Shown here piece by piece: positions 1 through 12,824 of a stretch of 64,000 nt of DNA (positions are counted from its first letter, which is position 1; each line of letters begins with the position of its first letter). Made by a program: the position numbers and the translations under genes. This stretch comes from Scedosporium boydii. Taxonomy: Eukaryota > Ascomycota > Sordariomycetes > Microascales > Microascaceae. The stretch is taken from positions 47,517-111,516 of the forward strand of contig NJFT01000132.1 of assembly GCA_002221725.1 (NCBI GenBank). The letters are read 5' to 3'. The notes under the pieces were generated by a model that saw only the letters and a program-made list of their open reading frames with translations, ran no database searches and was not told the DNA's origin.

Positions 1-4
1 AGAG

Positions 5-782
5 ATGTTGTCAGTCATGCCAACGGCCTCCCTCCTTACTCGGGACTTCGAGGGCCGTCACACGCTCCACTTTGTTGCAGCCAAAGACTCGTTGGAGTTT
101 GCTCGTGACGTCCTTGAACAACACCCCGACGCCGTCAACGATGCCGATGCTGACGGCTGGACTCCGCTACATTGGGCATGTCGACGTGACTCGACGCACC
201 TCGTTGAACTACTGCTCAAATATAATGCGGACAAGGATACAGAGACGACACGAGGATGGCGACCAGTCCATGTGGCCATGTACCACGGCGCTACCGCAGA
301 AGTAATCGAGCTCGTCAAGACATCTTTAGACGACGGCCACGTAGGGGTGGTACCTACTACCGATTCTGAACTCACCGATGAACAAGAATCTCTCCCGGTG
401 AAGCATTGGGGACACGCTAAGTTGAAGGGCCGTTTGGGTTTCTACTGCGACAGTTGTGAATGCGTATGTATTACTTTTTCCCCCTCCATTCCTTGCCGTC
501 AAACTAGCAATCCGGCCCAGCCCTTCAAAATTCCATCTACTAACTTGTTGGGTTTGGATGTTGATGGCGCAGCTCATCTACGGGCCGCGACAATGCTGTG
601 AATGTCACGGACATAATCTTTGCTTCAAGTGTTTTAGGAAGGGTCAAGACGGGCTCTTTAAGGGCCATCAGTTCCAGCTCTGGACTCCATCGGGAGACCT
701 CTTTGTGCGGCCTGAGAAGGAGCAGGATGAGGGCGAGGCTGCTCCGAGTGATGAGACGGGCATTTTGCCAATACATGCATAG
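5..782 (+). CDS. Ankyrin-repeat protein with C-terminal ZZ-type zinc finger (5' partial)
   Basis: Two exons, 5-463 and 573-782; the intron 464-572 has GTATGT, a CTAAC branch site and GCAG. The visible 222 residues begin with ankyrin-like repeats (about residues 16-104, with a clear DGWTPLHWA repeat core near residue 50). They end in a ZZ-type zinc finger formed across the splice: C148-x2-C151, C161-x2-C164 and C170-x2-C173, followed by a GHQF segment. Joining the exons is what creates the complete finger, which supports the splice. ZZ fingers and ankyrin repeats are protein-interaction modules; large fungal ankyrin/NACHT-type proteins often end this way. The ATG at 5 is probably internal and the true start lies before the window. 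The specific role is unknown. Confidence 0.75.
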
Positions 783-3527
783 TGTCTCCCTAGCTGATAT
801 CGCTCCTTCGGTATGTATGAGTCGCAGAGGCTGGCGAGCAGGTGGACAAGTTTACACACTGAAGATCTGGAGAAGGTAGTCTCGTTCTCAAATATTAATA
901 GGACCTCTAGATTTAGTTTGCCTCCATGTATGTACAGTCTTTGTTGGATATGCATATACTAAACCCCTCGTGAAGAGGCTACCGTAGAGCCTAGACAGTC
1001 ACGTCCTGCCGCGTCGAGCCGCCTCCTCTCCCGCCGTCCAGGCAAATCATGAGCAAGTCAATATTCGTATTCCTCCAACCTCTGCACCAACAATACCGAG
1101 CTTGCTCCGAGTCGCAGGGACCCCCAACGCCCAACACATCAATTACCCACGGCGTGGCCTCCCCTCCACCTTACTCTCCGCAGCCGGTATGGAACTCTTC
1201 GGCCATCTCCCTCGAGACGATCGAGGGAGTGCCATCAAGTCCAACTCGGAATCAACAGAGGAAACACCATTCCTGACAAACATGCCACCGCGGCTCGCAT
1301 GCAATATCAAGGAAAGAAAGAAAGGGCTCCGCTCACGACCAGCGCTTTGTTTTTCACCCGGGACGAAGCGGCTTCAACCTCCTGCACTCCCCCCACCCTA
1401 CCTATCTAGCACCCCTTAAGATCGGCTTATTCCGCCCTGCGACTCCTTTGTTTCCACTTCGTATCGTTTGTGGAAGCGAGAATCGATTGTTTTCGAGGCC
1501 TGCGAGAGAGAAAGATAACGGACGGAGTCCGGTTTGAAGAGGCGCACGAAAATACGCGGTATGTAAGACTGACGCGGGACGGCTGCCGTTTCCTTCCAAG
1601 ACATCTATTATATTACGACTTTAGGAGAAGAACCAATCCCCGACACAGCACGGCGACCGTGAGAGGAGCACAGGGTTTGATTTCGTGTTATTCGCAGGGC
1701 TTCTAATCACATTTTCCCACTCAATATACAGCCGACAAGACGGTTCGCTCACATCATTCGAACCTGTTTCTCTTTCTTATTTCAGGTTTTCTATAGCTCG
1801 GAAGTCATTCATAGCGGGGTGAAAACGAAGAAGTGGCAAAAATAACAATCCAAACGGGTAATGAGAGACAAAAAACAGAAGTGATCGCGTCAGAGGCGCG
1901 GGATAACTTGCCGAGGACGGCACCTTGTTTCACCCGGATCTCAGACGGCAAAATAGACCGAACTCGATCTCGTTCCGCCCACTTTCGAGACGGCGATCAA
2001 GAAGCACGGAACGAGCCTTCTGGGCCCGGAAGCCAGAGGCAAACAAAAGTAATGGAGATTTCATAACAACTAGAAGGATTCCCAAGAAAGGGAGAAATTT
2101 TAGAGAAACTGAGTTTTCGGCGTGCTTTTCGCTCAGTCCAGCAGGGCGGAAAGAGTGGACTCTCAGCGCAGGGCCCATATAATACAGAGAAATATTCCAA
2201 AATCAATGCGACTCTACCCTCACTCAAAAAGGTTATATTGCTGTCCCAGCAGACCGGCTGAGGGTCCGACGATCCCTGGCTGATCAACCAGGCAGGATGG
2301 CAAGCTACCCCTGACTGACCCTCTCGTCCGACCGGATCACGTCCCAGGTCAAACGGCTTGGCCCTCGGATCAGGCGTGTACTTTTCGGAGCCGGAAGGAG
2401 AGGGACCAACAGCATTCGCTGCCAGTGTCAACAAACGGCGACGAGAAAATTGAAGAGTGACACAGAAATAAGCAGAATGGGCCAATGACTGGGATGATGT
2501 AGAGGGCGAGCCAAATTTGAAAGAATCCTTCCGTCAGACCCTGGGTCGCCGAGCACTGTCTCGGATGGCCCAGAGCCCTGTAAGTAATATGGAAGTCATA
2601 AAATTCACGTTCGATGAGACACTTGATGATACTGACAGAAAGCAGGGATGAGAACAAGACAATCTCGGATGGTTTCCCCGTTAAGTGCTCTCTAAAAAAC
2701 GCGCACGAGCGTGATGAGAGATTTTACAGAAACGCTGCTCTACTCAAGATGCATTGATATAATTACGTGGAAGATGCCAAGTGAGGCTATGAGAAAAAGC
2801 CAACACCAGACGAAGTGGGAGCAGGTCGTCCTCTCTCATGCGTGAATGTGCGTTGTGCCTGGCCATGATCTTCCTGCAGCTCGTGGCGTGGATCCAATTG
2901 CCTGAATGGGCGTGTGAAAGCAGGCTGTGTGGATGTGAAATTCATGCGAGGAAGTGTGTTCGGCAGGGGTCCTGCGGGCTGACTTGACACTGAAACCAAT
3001 GAAGTATGTATGTTCGTACAAGGTAACTTGCATCCTGCGGAGCGTACACATACTCCTAAGACTTGATTGAGCTGGCCTAGCCAGCCACTTGTGGGGAGGG
3101 TATTGCTCCATCCTGACGTGGCTGCCAGCAAATTGGTTTGAGCTGCTTTTTTCTGCATTCTGTGAAGAAAACTGCGCAGCGTAGCACGACTCTGCATGAA
3201 TCCAATACAACCCTGACAACGACAACAGGTTGCAGGTGACGCTCGTCCTATCAACGAAGTCTGTGTTAAGTTGTCGGAAGAAGATTCTCAGGGCGCAGCC
3301 AGCGTGCCTGACTACACCTTGTAGAGTTTAGCGCCATCTTGAGATCTGGGAGGTAGCTTTACCATGATTGCTTTTTCTGCTGGAGATCGGAACCAGTCCC
3401 CACAGCCAACATCAATTGATGTTAGTAACAAGTTAATGCACATTACAGAAGCTGAAAATCGTGGAACCCCAAGACCGAAGGAGAATTGACCCCTTAAAGT
3501 GCTTCGTAGTCCAGTGCTGACGAGCGT

Positions 3528-3538
3528 GTACTTCGTAC
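3528..3538. repeat. Recurrent intergenic 11-mer GTACTTCGTAC, copy 1
   Basis: Two GTAC arms around TTC. The same word, in one orientation or the other, occurs at 5305, 38825 and 43096. Confidence 0.7.
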
Positions 3539-5304
3539 ACCACTCCTCATCGAATCTTGGCATCGCCTGAAGAGATCCGAGGGACAGAGCTCGCTCAGCG
3601 GAGTGGGACCGTAATTTCCCCCCCGGAGTTGCCTATTATCGATCAGGGCTTGACTGGTCGAATTGATCAGGTGCCCGGATTTGAGAAAGGAAAGGCTCTG
3701 TGAGCTTCGGCCCTGCCATTGGTTTCCCTGGTATACAACCGACGACTGGCGGTATGTTCGTTAAGGAGAAACTTTGGTCCAGTTGAGTCGGTGAGAAGGT
3801 GAGAAGCTGTCACCGCAACGAGATATTTCGCAGGGCAATCGTTGCTTTTTAGAGTCTGGTAGACGGATGTCCGTCTTGAGGATACGTAATATACTCCAAA
3901 TGCAACCTAAACGCCACACACTTAAGCGGTAGTTCCCGCTGGTGTGTGGACACGCTCGTTCTCCTTCCTGGTGATGAGATGATGAACCTGTGATTGGTAT
4001 GGCGATAGTTTACTTGCGGGAAACGAACCTTGTTCGACATGTGGCTGGGGTCGCATGCAACAAGAGGATCTTTCGGAGGAGGGGATGAGCTAGTGCGCAG
4101 ATTGGAAGTGAGCGACGACGCCATTCCCATTTCTTTCTGGCATGGTAGTGGCGGTATGTGACTTGACCATCATGTACCCCTTGTAATAGCGTGCAGTTCA
4201 GTGTTGGCAACGACGCCACTAGGATCGCTCAATTAGCGGTGGGCGGGTCGTCACCTCAGCATGCAGGGACAACAAGCAGCGCTGCCAAACTGCAGTTTAA
4301 ACCATGTCTGGCCTATCACTAGCGACCCGAAGCAAAATTTCAACAACACCAACGTGTCAGTGCAGGCTCGGAGAGGTTGGGTTCTGGCAATGACTTCCAT
4401 TTCTACGAAGTAGTCCTTGTCCTGACGCGGTCGCATTGCGTCCTAAAAGTAAGAGGTCAGACACTGGTTAGAAGTCCTTGAATTGCCGCAACGTCTATTT
4501 CACACTTATACTCGAGCGCAGAGGACAAAGAATGAAGAGTGGGAGGTAAACGTGTGGGATCCGTCTCGCAATGAAATTACCATCGCTGCGATGCGGAGCA
4601 CAGAGCTCTTGTAATTACATTCGATCCTGTATGGCCTAATTTAGCCTGCAGAATTCAACAAGCTAATCCTCCCAACACCAGACCATCTTGCGTACCTGAA
4701 TTGAGAAACTTGTCCGTACGGAGTAAGGCCTTGGCGATCGGGTATCCGGAGATGCTGCTTTATCTTGCGTGTGACCGTTTCCGATCCATGTGATCAATCT
4801 CTTCTGGAAAGAAAATGAACATCGCTGAGATTTGCACCTTTGGATGTAAGTTTACGAGCAGAATGTCCTCCGCAGGGCAGAATCTGCTAGAGACCTCCGT
4901 TCAACGTCGGGAGGGTGTTCTCACTAGACTCCCGTCATCGGGCATTTTCTCATGCGAGCACTCTACCTCGGTACTCCGCAGGGGGGTGAGGCGGGCACGC
5001 TGCGAAATTTACGAAGTGGTGAATGAAGTTCTTCGATGTTTAGATGTCTGGTTTGACAGAGAGCCCGGCAGACACATTCAAAAATGTTGCAGTGGAACAG
5101 AGTGACATCCGGCTAGGGCTCCTGATCGACACACGAAAAGGACGCTAGGAACCCCCGATTTCAGGTGGTGGGTGGGTGAGGGAGAATTCTGACTGGTTCT
5201 TGCCCCATTTCTCTGTCCAGATTAATGACGCGGGTACCTGATGGCAAGATGACTTCAGTGTTCCAGCCTGTGGGAAGCCGTGACTGAGCGAAGTATTTCG
5301 TAGT

Positions 5305-5315
5305 GTACGAAGTAC
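5305..5315. repeat. Recurrent intergenic 11-mer, copy 2 (GTACGAAGTAC)
   Basis: Reverse complement of copy 1, in gene-free DNA. Confidence 0.7.
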
Positions 5316-6527
5316 CTGTATAAAAAGTAAACTACAATGATACCTCGCCTGAAGCCTGCCAGGGGCAAGATTGTCTTATTGGCTTGCCCAGACCACTTAA
5401 TCCCTGCCCAATCATCGACGGTCGCATGTTATTACCGTCCAGCACGAAATTTTGGATGAACTGTGCTTAACCTCAGCCTCTAACACACCCGAGCTTGTAA
5501 CCGGGGCTTCCCTGTTTCCCTCGAGGAGATCATGTCGAGTCGCTCGAGTATTGGACTATTGGATTGTATACGTCGGAGGTAATACTCGCACGTACTGTAG
5601 AAGTCTTAGCACGCTTTTCTTTGGGTTCGTGCCCTCAATGGTCCCAAAAACAGTCGGGCTCGGCTGATTGCCAACATTGACGTCCATTGATACGCCACTT
5701 TCCGACCAAGCAGGACCTGGCTCCTCGCAAACTCCCAGCGGCAGCCCACCAATCCAGCCACCAACGTTGCGTTCTCCGGGCTGCATCAATCTGTTGACGA
5801 ACATCATTCGGGCTCCTGGGGAAATGATGCTCTATATGGTTGGCTCCTGCTCTTCGTGGCGTCCAGTTGTCTGGAAGCCGCTGCTTGCTACTTCACAGTT
5901 CATAGGAAGTACAGACTGATGTCTTGCTACGAATGGAAACCGCTTTTCCCATCCTCCCAAGCCGCCTTCCCCACTCTGAGAAATTGAGGAAGTGACGAAC
6001 AGGATGTTCACGCCTGCTCATACAATCTTATAGGTCCGACCGCTCGTGTCATTCAACACAGCAATCTGGTTCTGTACTTCCTTCGATAGGTACACTTACG
6101 TGGACTTGGTTTAATAGATCAGGAAGACTAGCATCAAAGAGAGGGGATCTGCTGAACACGATCCATTTCCCCAAGGTGCTGGAAGTAGCCATGTGGCTGT
6201 TAAGCATCGCATCGTCTGTGCAAGTCAACTACTCTCCGAAGGACATCCACACGCCTCCTTCCATTTTCATGACATTGGTCTTCCGTTTTCATGTACTTGG
6301 CCTGGTGGCTTAACGTGAGCCCCATTATCATATTCTCAGTCTTTTATCATTGTTTCTCGCTTTTTGCCGTCTCAGCCTGCTCTGATGATTGGCCATGGTG
6401 CTCTTTCTCAGTCGACCCTAAAGGCGGCTGTTTGACCCCGTCTTGCCTTCCCGCTTGTTTCTTCTTATTAGTTCGTATAATCCGCCAAACAAGTTGCACC
6501 TTCCAAGCTTTTCTATCATCTTTGCAA

Positions 6528-6555
6528 ATGAAGTCATTGAGATGAAGTCATTGAG
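6528..6555. repeat. 14-bp exact tandem duplication
   Basis: ATGAAGTCATTGAG occurs twice head to tail in intergenic DNA. It looks like a simple slippage duplication. Confidence 0.9.
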
Positions 6556-7554
6556 ATGCTAGATGCCCCTTCTCCATTAATAGGCACCAATATCCTGGTC
6601 TCGAATCTTGTCCGTCCTGATCCCGCCTTCTGGTTTGATCTTCGAGCCCACTTGAAATACTTTGCACACCTTCCGCCCAAGTATTTGACAGCAGGAATCA
6701 CCCAGCCTCTGGGCAATGTACGAAGTAGTTTATGTACTTCGTCCACTACTTCAGTTTCACACCCCTCGTCCCATATCCCGGTTGAGGCCTTGTCCCTGCC
6801 CCTTTACTTTTAGTGTATTTCCCTCGATCACTTCCTTTCCAGACTCTCTTTCTTTTTACTAATCCCCACCCCGGGGTTCACTCCTCAGTACCCGGAACCC
6901 TTACCCCCTGTCGCAGCATGAGAGCTGTTCCCTCTTCCTAGCTTAAAGAAACCCTGTCTCACTCCCCCACGCATTGCCTGCGGTCTCTAGTCTTATATGA
7001 TCTCTCCCTCCGCCACATCACACACCCCCAGCCAGGTCCATAAACCGAGCTCGTTGCATCGCCTTGGGGACCCGGATTCTGGCTCGACTTATTACTCCAT
7101 TCCACTGAGGCTGTATTACGATACGAAGTTTACTTCGAAGAGGACGGGGTGAGGCGTCTGACTTGAGGTGTCCAGTCCGTGCATGGTCTTTCTGTCCACC
7201 AGTCCGACTTGCTTCTTTTCGACTTACACGCTCCTGCTTGCATCCATTTCTCAGCTCCTTTCTCTCTACCCAAACCTTAGGAGAGTCTCCGGAGAGAAAT
7301 CGACGGATCCTTGCCATACATATCCTCCCTTCGGCCCATTCCTTCGGTTGTTTCCTTTCACCACCGTCAACATTACAAGTCTGTTAACAATCGACCGAAA
7401 GAGTTTTGGGACCATGCCGAGTTGCGCCGCGGACCAAGGTCGAGCCCTGGACTGAGTGTAACCCGGCTGCCCACACCACCTCGACTCGGTCAAATCGACT
7501 TGCCATATTATACCTCTCGAAACGCGAATAGTCCATACCAAGACTAATTCGAAA

Positions 7555-10500
7555 ATGTTGCTACGGCGGCCCCGCCTATGGGCTGTCTTGCTCTGCCTTT
7601 TCTTATGTATTCAACTGGCGACAGCGAGACCGGCGGGACTTATCCGGAGGCAAGATGAAGTCTCACCGGAACCGACACTAGAAACGACGCCCAAAGCACC
7701 GGAGCCAACGAAGGCGGTTACTGACGCACCCAAGGACGATGAGGAGCCGACGCCAGTCGCGAGTACGAAGCCAACAGACGAAGCAACTCCGACCACGAGC
7801 GAGACATCGGCCGCGACTCCAACAGAAAGCAGCGGAATTGATGACCTTTTCGACTGTAAGTTTTGATCAACTGCTTTTGGAGGACTTGATACTAAGATAC
7901 GCAATCTTCAGCTCCCATTCCCGAGGGCCAACTACCACTCGAACCGAGGATTACACCCGCCTATGGCCTAGCTGGTGTATTGCTCCTAATATCTGGACTC
8001 GTGTACAACACTATTGGCATCAAGAACTCGTGGCTGCAGACCTTCTTTTCAGTCACATATTTGGGCAACCTCGCCATCACCGTCCTGATACTATATGTAA
8101 TGACGGTACCCGTAAGCGATGCGATCCAGGGAGCCTATCTCGTTGCAATCGTCCTCACAGGACTAATTCTTGGAGCCGGCGCCACGATTTTTAAGGAGCT
8201 TACCGAAGGACTCGGCTGTATCCTCGGAGGCTTCTGTGTCAGCATGTGGTTATTGACTCTTGTTCCTGGCGGATTACTCCCCCAAACGGCGTCAAAAGTC
8301 ATATTTATTGCCGCCTTTTCCCTCGGTTCGTTCGGGTTCTACTTTAGCCACTACACGAGAGACTACGCCCAGATTTTCCTGCTAGCCTTTGCCGGAGCTA
8401 CGGCCGCAGTTCTCGGAATCGATTGCTATAGTCGTGCGGGTTATAAGGAATTCTGGGCCTACGTCTGGGATCTCAACGAGAATTTGTTTCCTTTCAATGC
8501 AACCACCTACCCAGTCACGAAGGGCATAAGGGTCGAAGCCGCCGCCATCATTATCCTCAGTGTTGTTGGAATAATCTCTCAGCTTAAATTATGGCGCGTG
8601 ATTCAGGAGAGAAGGGCGAAAAAGGCTGCGGAAAAAGCAGAGGATGAACGGAATCTGCAGGCTGAGGAGGAGGCGATTGGTCGACAGGTAGAAGAAGCCA
8701 ACGCGAGAGATAGGAGGGACTGGGAGCGGGCCTATGGTGATGGCGATGGGCAAACCATCAGCTCTGGTAATTCAGGTTCGGGAGATCTCGAGAAGGAAAA
8801 GCACATGATGCAGGCCGCGGCGGCGTTACCAATATCATCTCAAGCCTCTGAGCGCGCTGTGGGAGAAACGGAACCAATGTCGGAACTGGCCGGGGATACC
8901 CCGTCTAATATGCCTCCAGAGGTCCCGCCAAAATCCGAACCCCCTCCGCTCATGGCCGCCGATCCGGAAGGAGACGCAGCCAAGATTACAGTTCTTGTTG
9001 TTCCTGAGGAATACCCGGTACCCGACCGTGGCTCGATCCGTGACCCTGAAGAGATGGCCTGGGTCTCCAACGCAAGCCAGAGCCCTCGAACCCTCCACGC
9101 TCCCGGCGATTCGTCGAACCGCGTGTCCAGGTCCATGACCGTTTCACCCCAACCAGATGTCGTGCCCCTACCTTTTCAAGTTACGGTAAACGACATCGAC
9201 GGATCGGAGGCTGATCGAGATACAATTGGAGTCCGCTCATCACTTGCAGGTACCTTTGCTGACGACGACGACGATGTCGACCACGAACGCCCTCAAAGCA
9301 TGCGTCGCTCATTGGTGAAGCGGCTGTCTCAGGGGTCTATGAATATCCTACACAGTCTATCTCACAAGTCTGACAGGAATCTCACCGGAAAGGATAATAA
9401 TGGAAGTCAAGAGGGATTGGTCAACCGCAGGTCTCTGGCGCGTACTGAGGATGACAATGGATCCGTTGCGGCGACAGTCGATATCGAGAGTGTGGATGAT
9501 GACCGTAGCACCGTCCGAGGCGAAACGGATCAAGACATCGAGATCACCGCCGAACTTTCAGGAAAGGACACATCTGAACCGGAGGGCAAACCGGGAGTTG
9601 CAGAGTTGACGGAAGGCGTTTCAGCCCTCGAAGTGACTAGCAAACATAAAAGCGGAACCAGCGAGGCTGGCGCGACAGTCGATCTACAGGTGGACGAAGG
9701 AAACGTGTCGAAGAAGGGTAAATCGACGACCTCCGCAAGGTCTTCCCAAGTCGTTGCTCTGACCAAGGACGCACTACCGGACCCTCTCTCGCGCACGGCA
9801 CTCAAGTACAGGACAAACGAGTGGGTCAAACACTCTACCAGCGCAGACGTACCCGAGCCGGATGAGATTCAGCTTGAAGACTACCCTAAATCCCCCTCGC
9901 GGGTCGAAAACGAAAATGCCGCTCCGGTTAACGTCGATGAGCTCCAGCTAACGGCAGAGAATGGAGCGCCTAAACCAGCCCAACTGATGCGCGCCGCAGC
10001 GGCTACGCTTAGGCTTTCCAGCCATGGTGGCTATGAGCAAGGCCAGCTTCCCATTCAACGAACACCCTCCACTTCGTTGGCCATTCGGCCTATCCCAGAG
10101 GAAGAACCGGCCATGCGATCAACGAGTGTCTCTCCGTCTCCGGAAGAAAGCCGTAGCGTGAGCCGCAACTCAAGTAGCCCACCGCTCGGCATTCCGGCCG
10201 TTGTGCCTTACGCTAATGTCGGCACCCTCCTGGGGCAGCGGGAGTCATACCTCCGGAATAAGACTCTTGGGCCCTATCCGGCTCAGGGAGGTGTTGACTA
10301 CTCTGTTCCCCTGGACCCAATTCCTAGCGAAGCCGGATCGGTGCGCAACTATTCACCGCATGGGTCTCGCTCGCGGACTCCCGACGAAGACGACATGCCA
10401 CTAAGCCAGTGGAGGGCGCTCATCCGACAGAGCAGCCAGCACGGACAATCGGCTACGTCTCTTAATAATCTCCGGGCCTCAAGCGCCAACTACCTGGCCG

Positions 10501-10943
10501 TCCCCATGACTGTCGATAACATTCCGTTCAACTCTCATCAGCCACAGCGAGTTTCGTCTGTCCCGACCGCGGCAGTACGCGAGGCGCAACTTGCCAGCTT
10601 TAGGCAGTCCGTAGCGGCGGATCTGCGGGCTGGTACGCCCGTCGTTCCGATCAACGGCCGCGAAAGCGGACTTGGAGGGATTTACGGCGGGTCTTCCACG
10701 TCTTTGAATGGCCCTCATGGGCTCGGCCTAGGGTCCTCTCGGGAGGATGTGCACCGAACGATTGAGGCTCAGCGAGCCATGATGCTTCGAGAAAAGGAAG
10801 CAGAGGCGCAGGCGAGGGAAGCAGAAAGATGGGAGAAGGAGAGGAACGAGCGGGCGTTTGAGCAGATGATGAGGAGCGGGAATCTGCTGGACGCACACAG
10901 GGAAGCCATGCGACGGCTTCAAGGAACCGCGCGGGAAAAGTAA
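7555..10943 (+). CDS. TMEM198/DUF4203-like multipass membrane protein with long cytoplasmic tail
   Basis: Two exons, 7555-7855 and 7912-10943 (56-nt intron with GTAAGT, ACTAAG and TTCAG), giving 1110 residues. Residues 1-24 form a signal peptide (arginines, then a leucine-rich core ending near ATA). A Thr/Pro/Glu-rich extracellular stretch runs to about residue 100. About seven hydrophobic segments lie between residues 115 and 330, in the TMEM198/TM7SF3 arrangement (DUF4203), with small-residue-rich helices. The remaining ~780 residues are hydrophilic: charged coiled coil at about 332-375, a long Ser/Pro/acidic disordered region, and a Glu/Arg/Ala coiled coil near the C-terminus. The family is membrane-bound with poorly known function; animal TMEM198 is linked to Wnt signalling, which fungi lack. 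The tail suggests a docking or signalling platform (inference). The start is the first ATG ahead of the signal peptide. Confidence 0.85.
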
Positions 10944-12824
10944 TGATGCGTAGGATGGGATGTTAGCCCAGTCCACTCCTTGTGATTTATTTTGGGGATT
11001 TTTCTTTCGAGCTGTTTATACCCATCTCCACGGAGAGTATGAACACACAAGAGTTGTTTTTGCATAATACCGGGCTGGGGAATTAAGCGGCCCGGTTAAC
11101 AAAAGTCGGCCGTTGGGGATTATTTTTCTGTTCTTTTCAATTTGGATTAGAACCACAGTCATTTGCGAGGAGAGGGCGGATATTTAACAAGATACCATGA
11201 ACGAGATTTAATATAGCATATATATATACAAGATAGAGCCCACTTCCCACGGTGCCTTGCATGCTTGGTTTACTATACGATGTGTGTCATGAAGTTCTCG
11301 TGGTGATGGGGATTGGCGGACGATGGTGTTTGCAGAACTTGCTCGGCCTGGCTCGATGTCCCGCGCATACCTCAACTTCTGCAGCTTTTCGACCCGCTGA
11401 GATGGATCTTGTCGCAGAACAGGAGTGCCTTCAATCATCGAGTTTCGTTTTCCTCTTCCCAGGGCTCCCCTCAAGCCTGAGTTCCAAGGAATTGGACGAA
11501 TCTCTCTCAAGGATTGCCTAGTTGTCTCGCATCACCACCTAGGCAGCCCTCTCTCAACACCACACACGTCCCTCCTTCGATTCGATAGAACTGTAATGTC
11601 TGCAGCTCGCAATTCATGCGGCCGGGGTCTCGCCACGCGATGGGAGTCGTCTAATTGGCCCTTTTTGGCGACTAAGTGCAGATGCAGTAGGCAGTAGGCA
11701 GTAGGCAGCAGGAGCAGAAGGCGAAACAGGCCACCATTTTGACCACAGGGTCGGTGATGTGGGTGGTGGTTAGGGAAGTCCAGAGGCATCATATAAGGAT
11801 TGATCTTGAAGGGTTCAATGTTATGTTGATTCGGAATTCTCAGTCTTCGAAGACTGGTTTATTACGTCCGAATTTCGATTTCCCAATTTTAGAATTCGAA
11901 TGCCATTCACTACTATTCACTGCCTTGGTCCTTCCCAGATACGACTGATACATCTCGGTGTACTTCGTTACTTGACGCCACAAAACCCCACAATCGTCAG
12001 GAGGTTTCGTCATTGTCGTTGTCATCAAACAATCTGATTGCTCCTTCCATTGTTCCATTGTCACTCGATAACTCGATAGAGGAATCGAATCAATTGATTC
12101 AACTGATTCCATAAAAACCTTGTCTCCTTCTCTACCTTTCCTCATCAGACCAGCTCCTTCCGTTCTGATTATCGTCAATTGAGACACAGAGAGCCCTTTG
12201 GAACAGCTTTCGAGACCCGAGTTTGCCTCGACATTGCCGCTGCAGAGCACCTTCGGATCAATCTATCCAACTGCTGATTATCAGACGACGCAGTTCGTTT
12301 ACCACCCCCGGCTTGGCGAATCCGACTTTAATAAATAATACCCCACCAAAACCCCGCGCAGCTGTGGCAACTTGCAAGCTGGTGATCTGAACTTGAAGCT
12401 TCAAATAACTGAGCTCCAAGGACATTGAAGCCGGATCTCTCTGGAAACCCCGAGCCTTTGGGAGAAAGAATTTCTTGCGCAGCCGAAGCTTCTGGGATTA
12501 GTTCCTTCCCCATCGATACCTTTCTTTAGACGGTTCTTCCAAGTCACGATCCTAGTTTATGTTGTCATAATCAGGCAGGTGGAACCAGGCTGTATAGCAG
12601 GCGACTCATCCAATTTCAATTCACTTCCTTCTCTTTATTCCAACCTCTTTATCTCTACTCAAAGAATCTCGAGACCTTTTTTCTTCCTCTTCTTTTCCTC
12701 TCCAACCTCGAAATCCCGCATTTCTCGACAAGTTTGGTAGGCGACTCGACCTCCTACCTCCTCCGACATCGCGAAACTCCGACGCTCTTACTTATTTCCC
12801 CCAACGCTTTCTTTTACTGCCAAC
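10944..12824. other. Intergenic region
   Basis: Probable 3' UTR of the preceding gene, then the promoter and pyrimidine-rich leader (about 12600-12824) of the GFA-like gene. It holds a 7-bp tandem repeat at 11684. No gene seen. Confidence 0.6.
11684..11711. repeat. 7-bp tandem repeat, GCAGTAG x3 plus a GCAGCAG variant
   Basis: Four consecutive 7-bp units; the last differs by one base. Intergenic microsatellite-like repeat. Confidence 0.9.

Larger units (their letters stand above)
783..7554. other. Long region without a supportable gene
   Basis: I see no ORF with a recognisable domain and no chain of exons joined by good splice sites. The longest ORFs (about 160 codons on the minus strand at 1997-2485 and 2787-3254) have low-complexity, non-protein-like translations. 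The region holds two copies of the 11-mer GTACTTCGTAC, related half-copies at 6718-6742, and a 14-bp tandem duplication at 6528. The last ~700 bp, pyrimidine-rich, are the likely promoter and leader of the gene starting at 7555. Confidence 0.5.

Noticed and set aside
1997..3254. Two ~160-codon minus-strand ORFs (1997-2485, 2787-3254)
   Set aside because: Translations look non-coding and have no supporting splice sites or domains.
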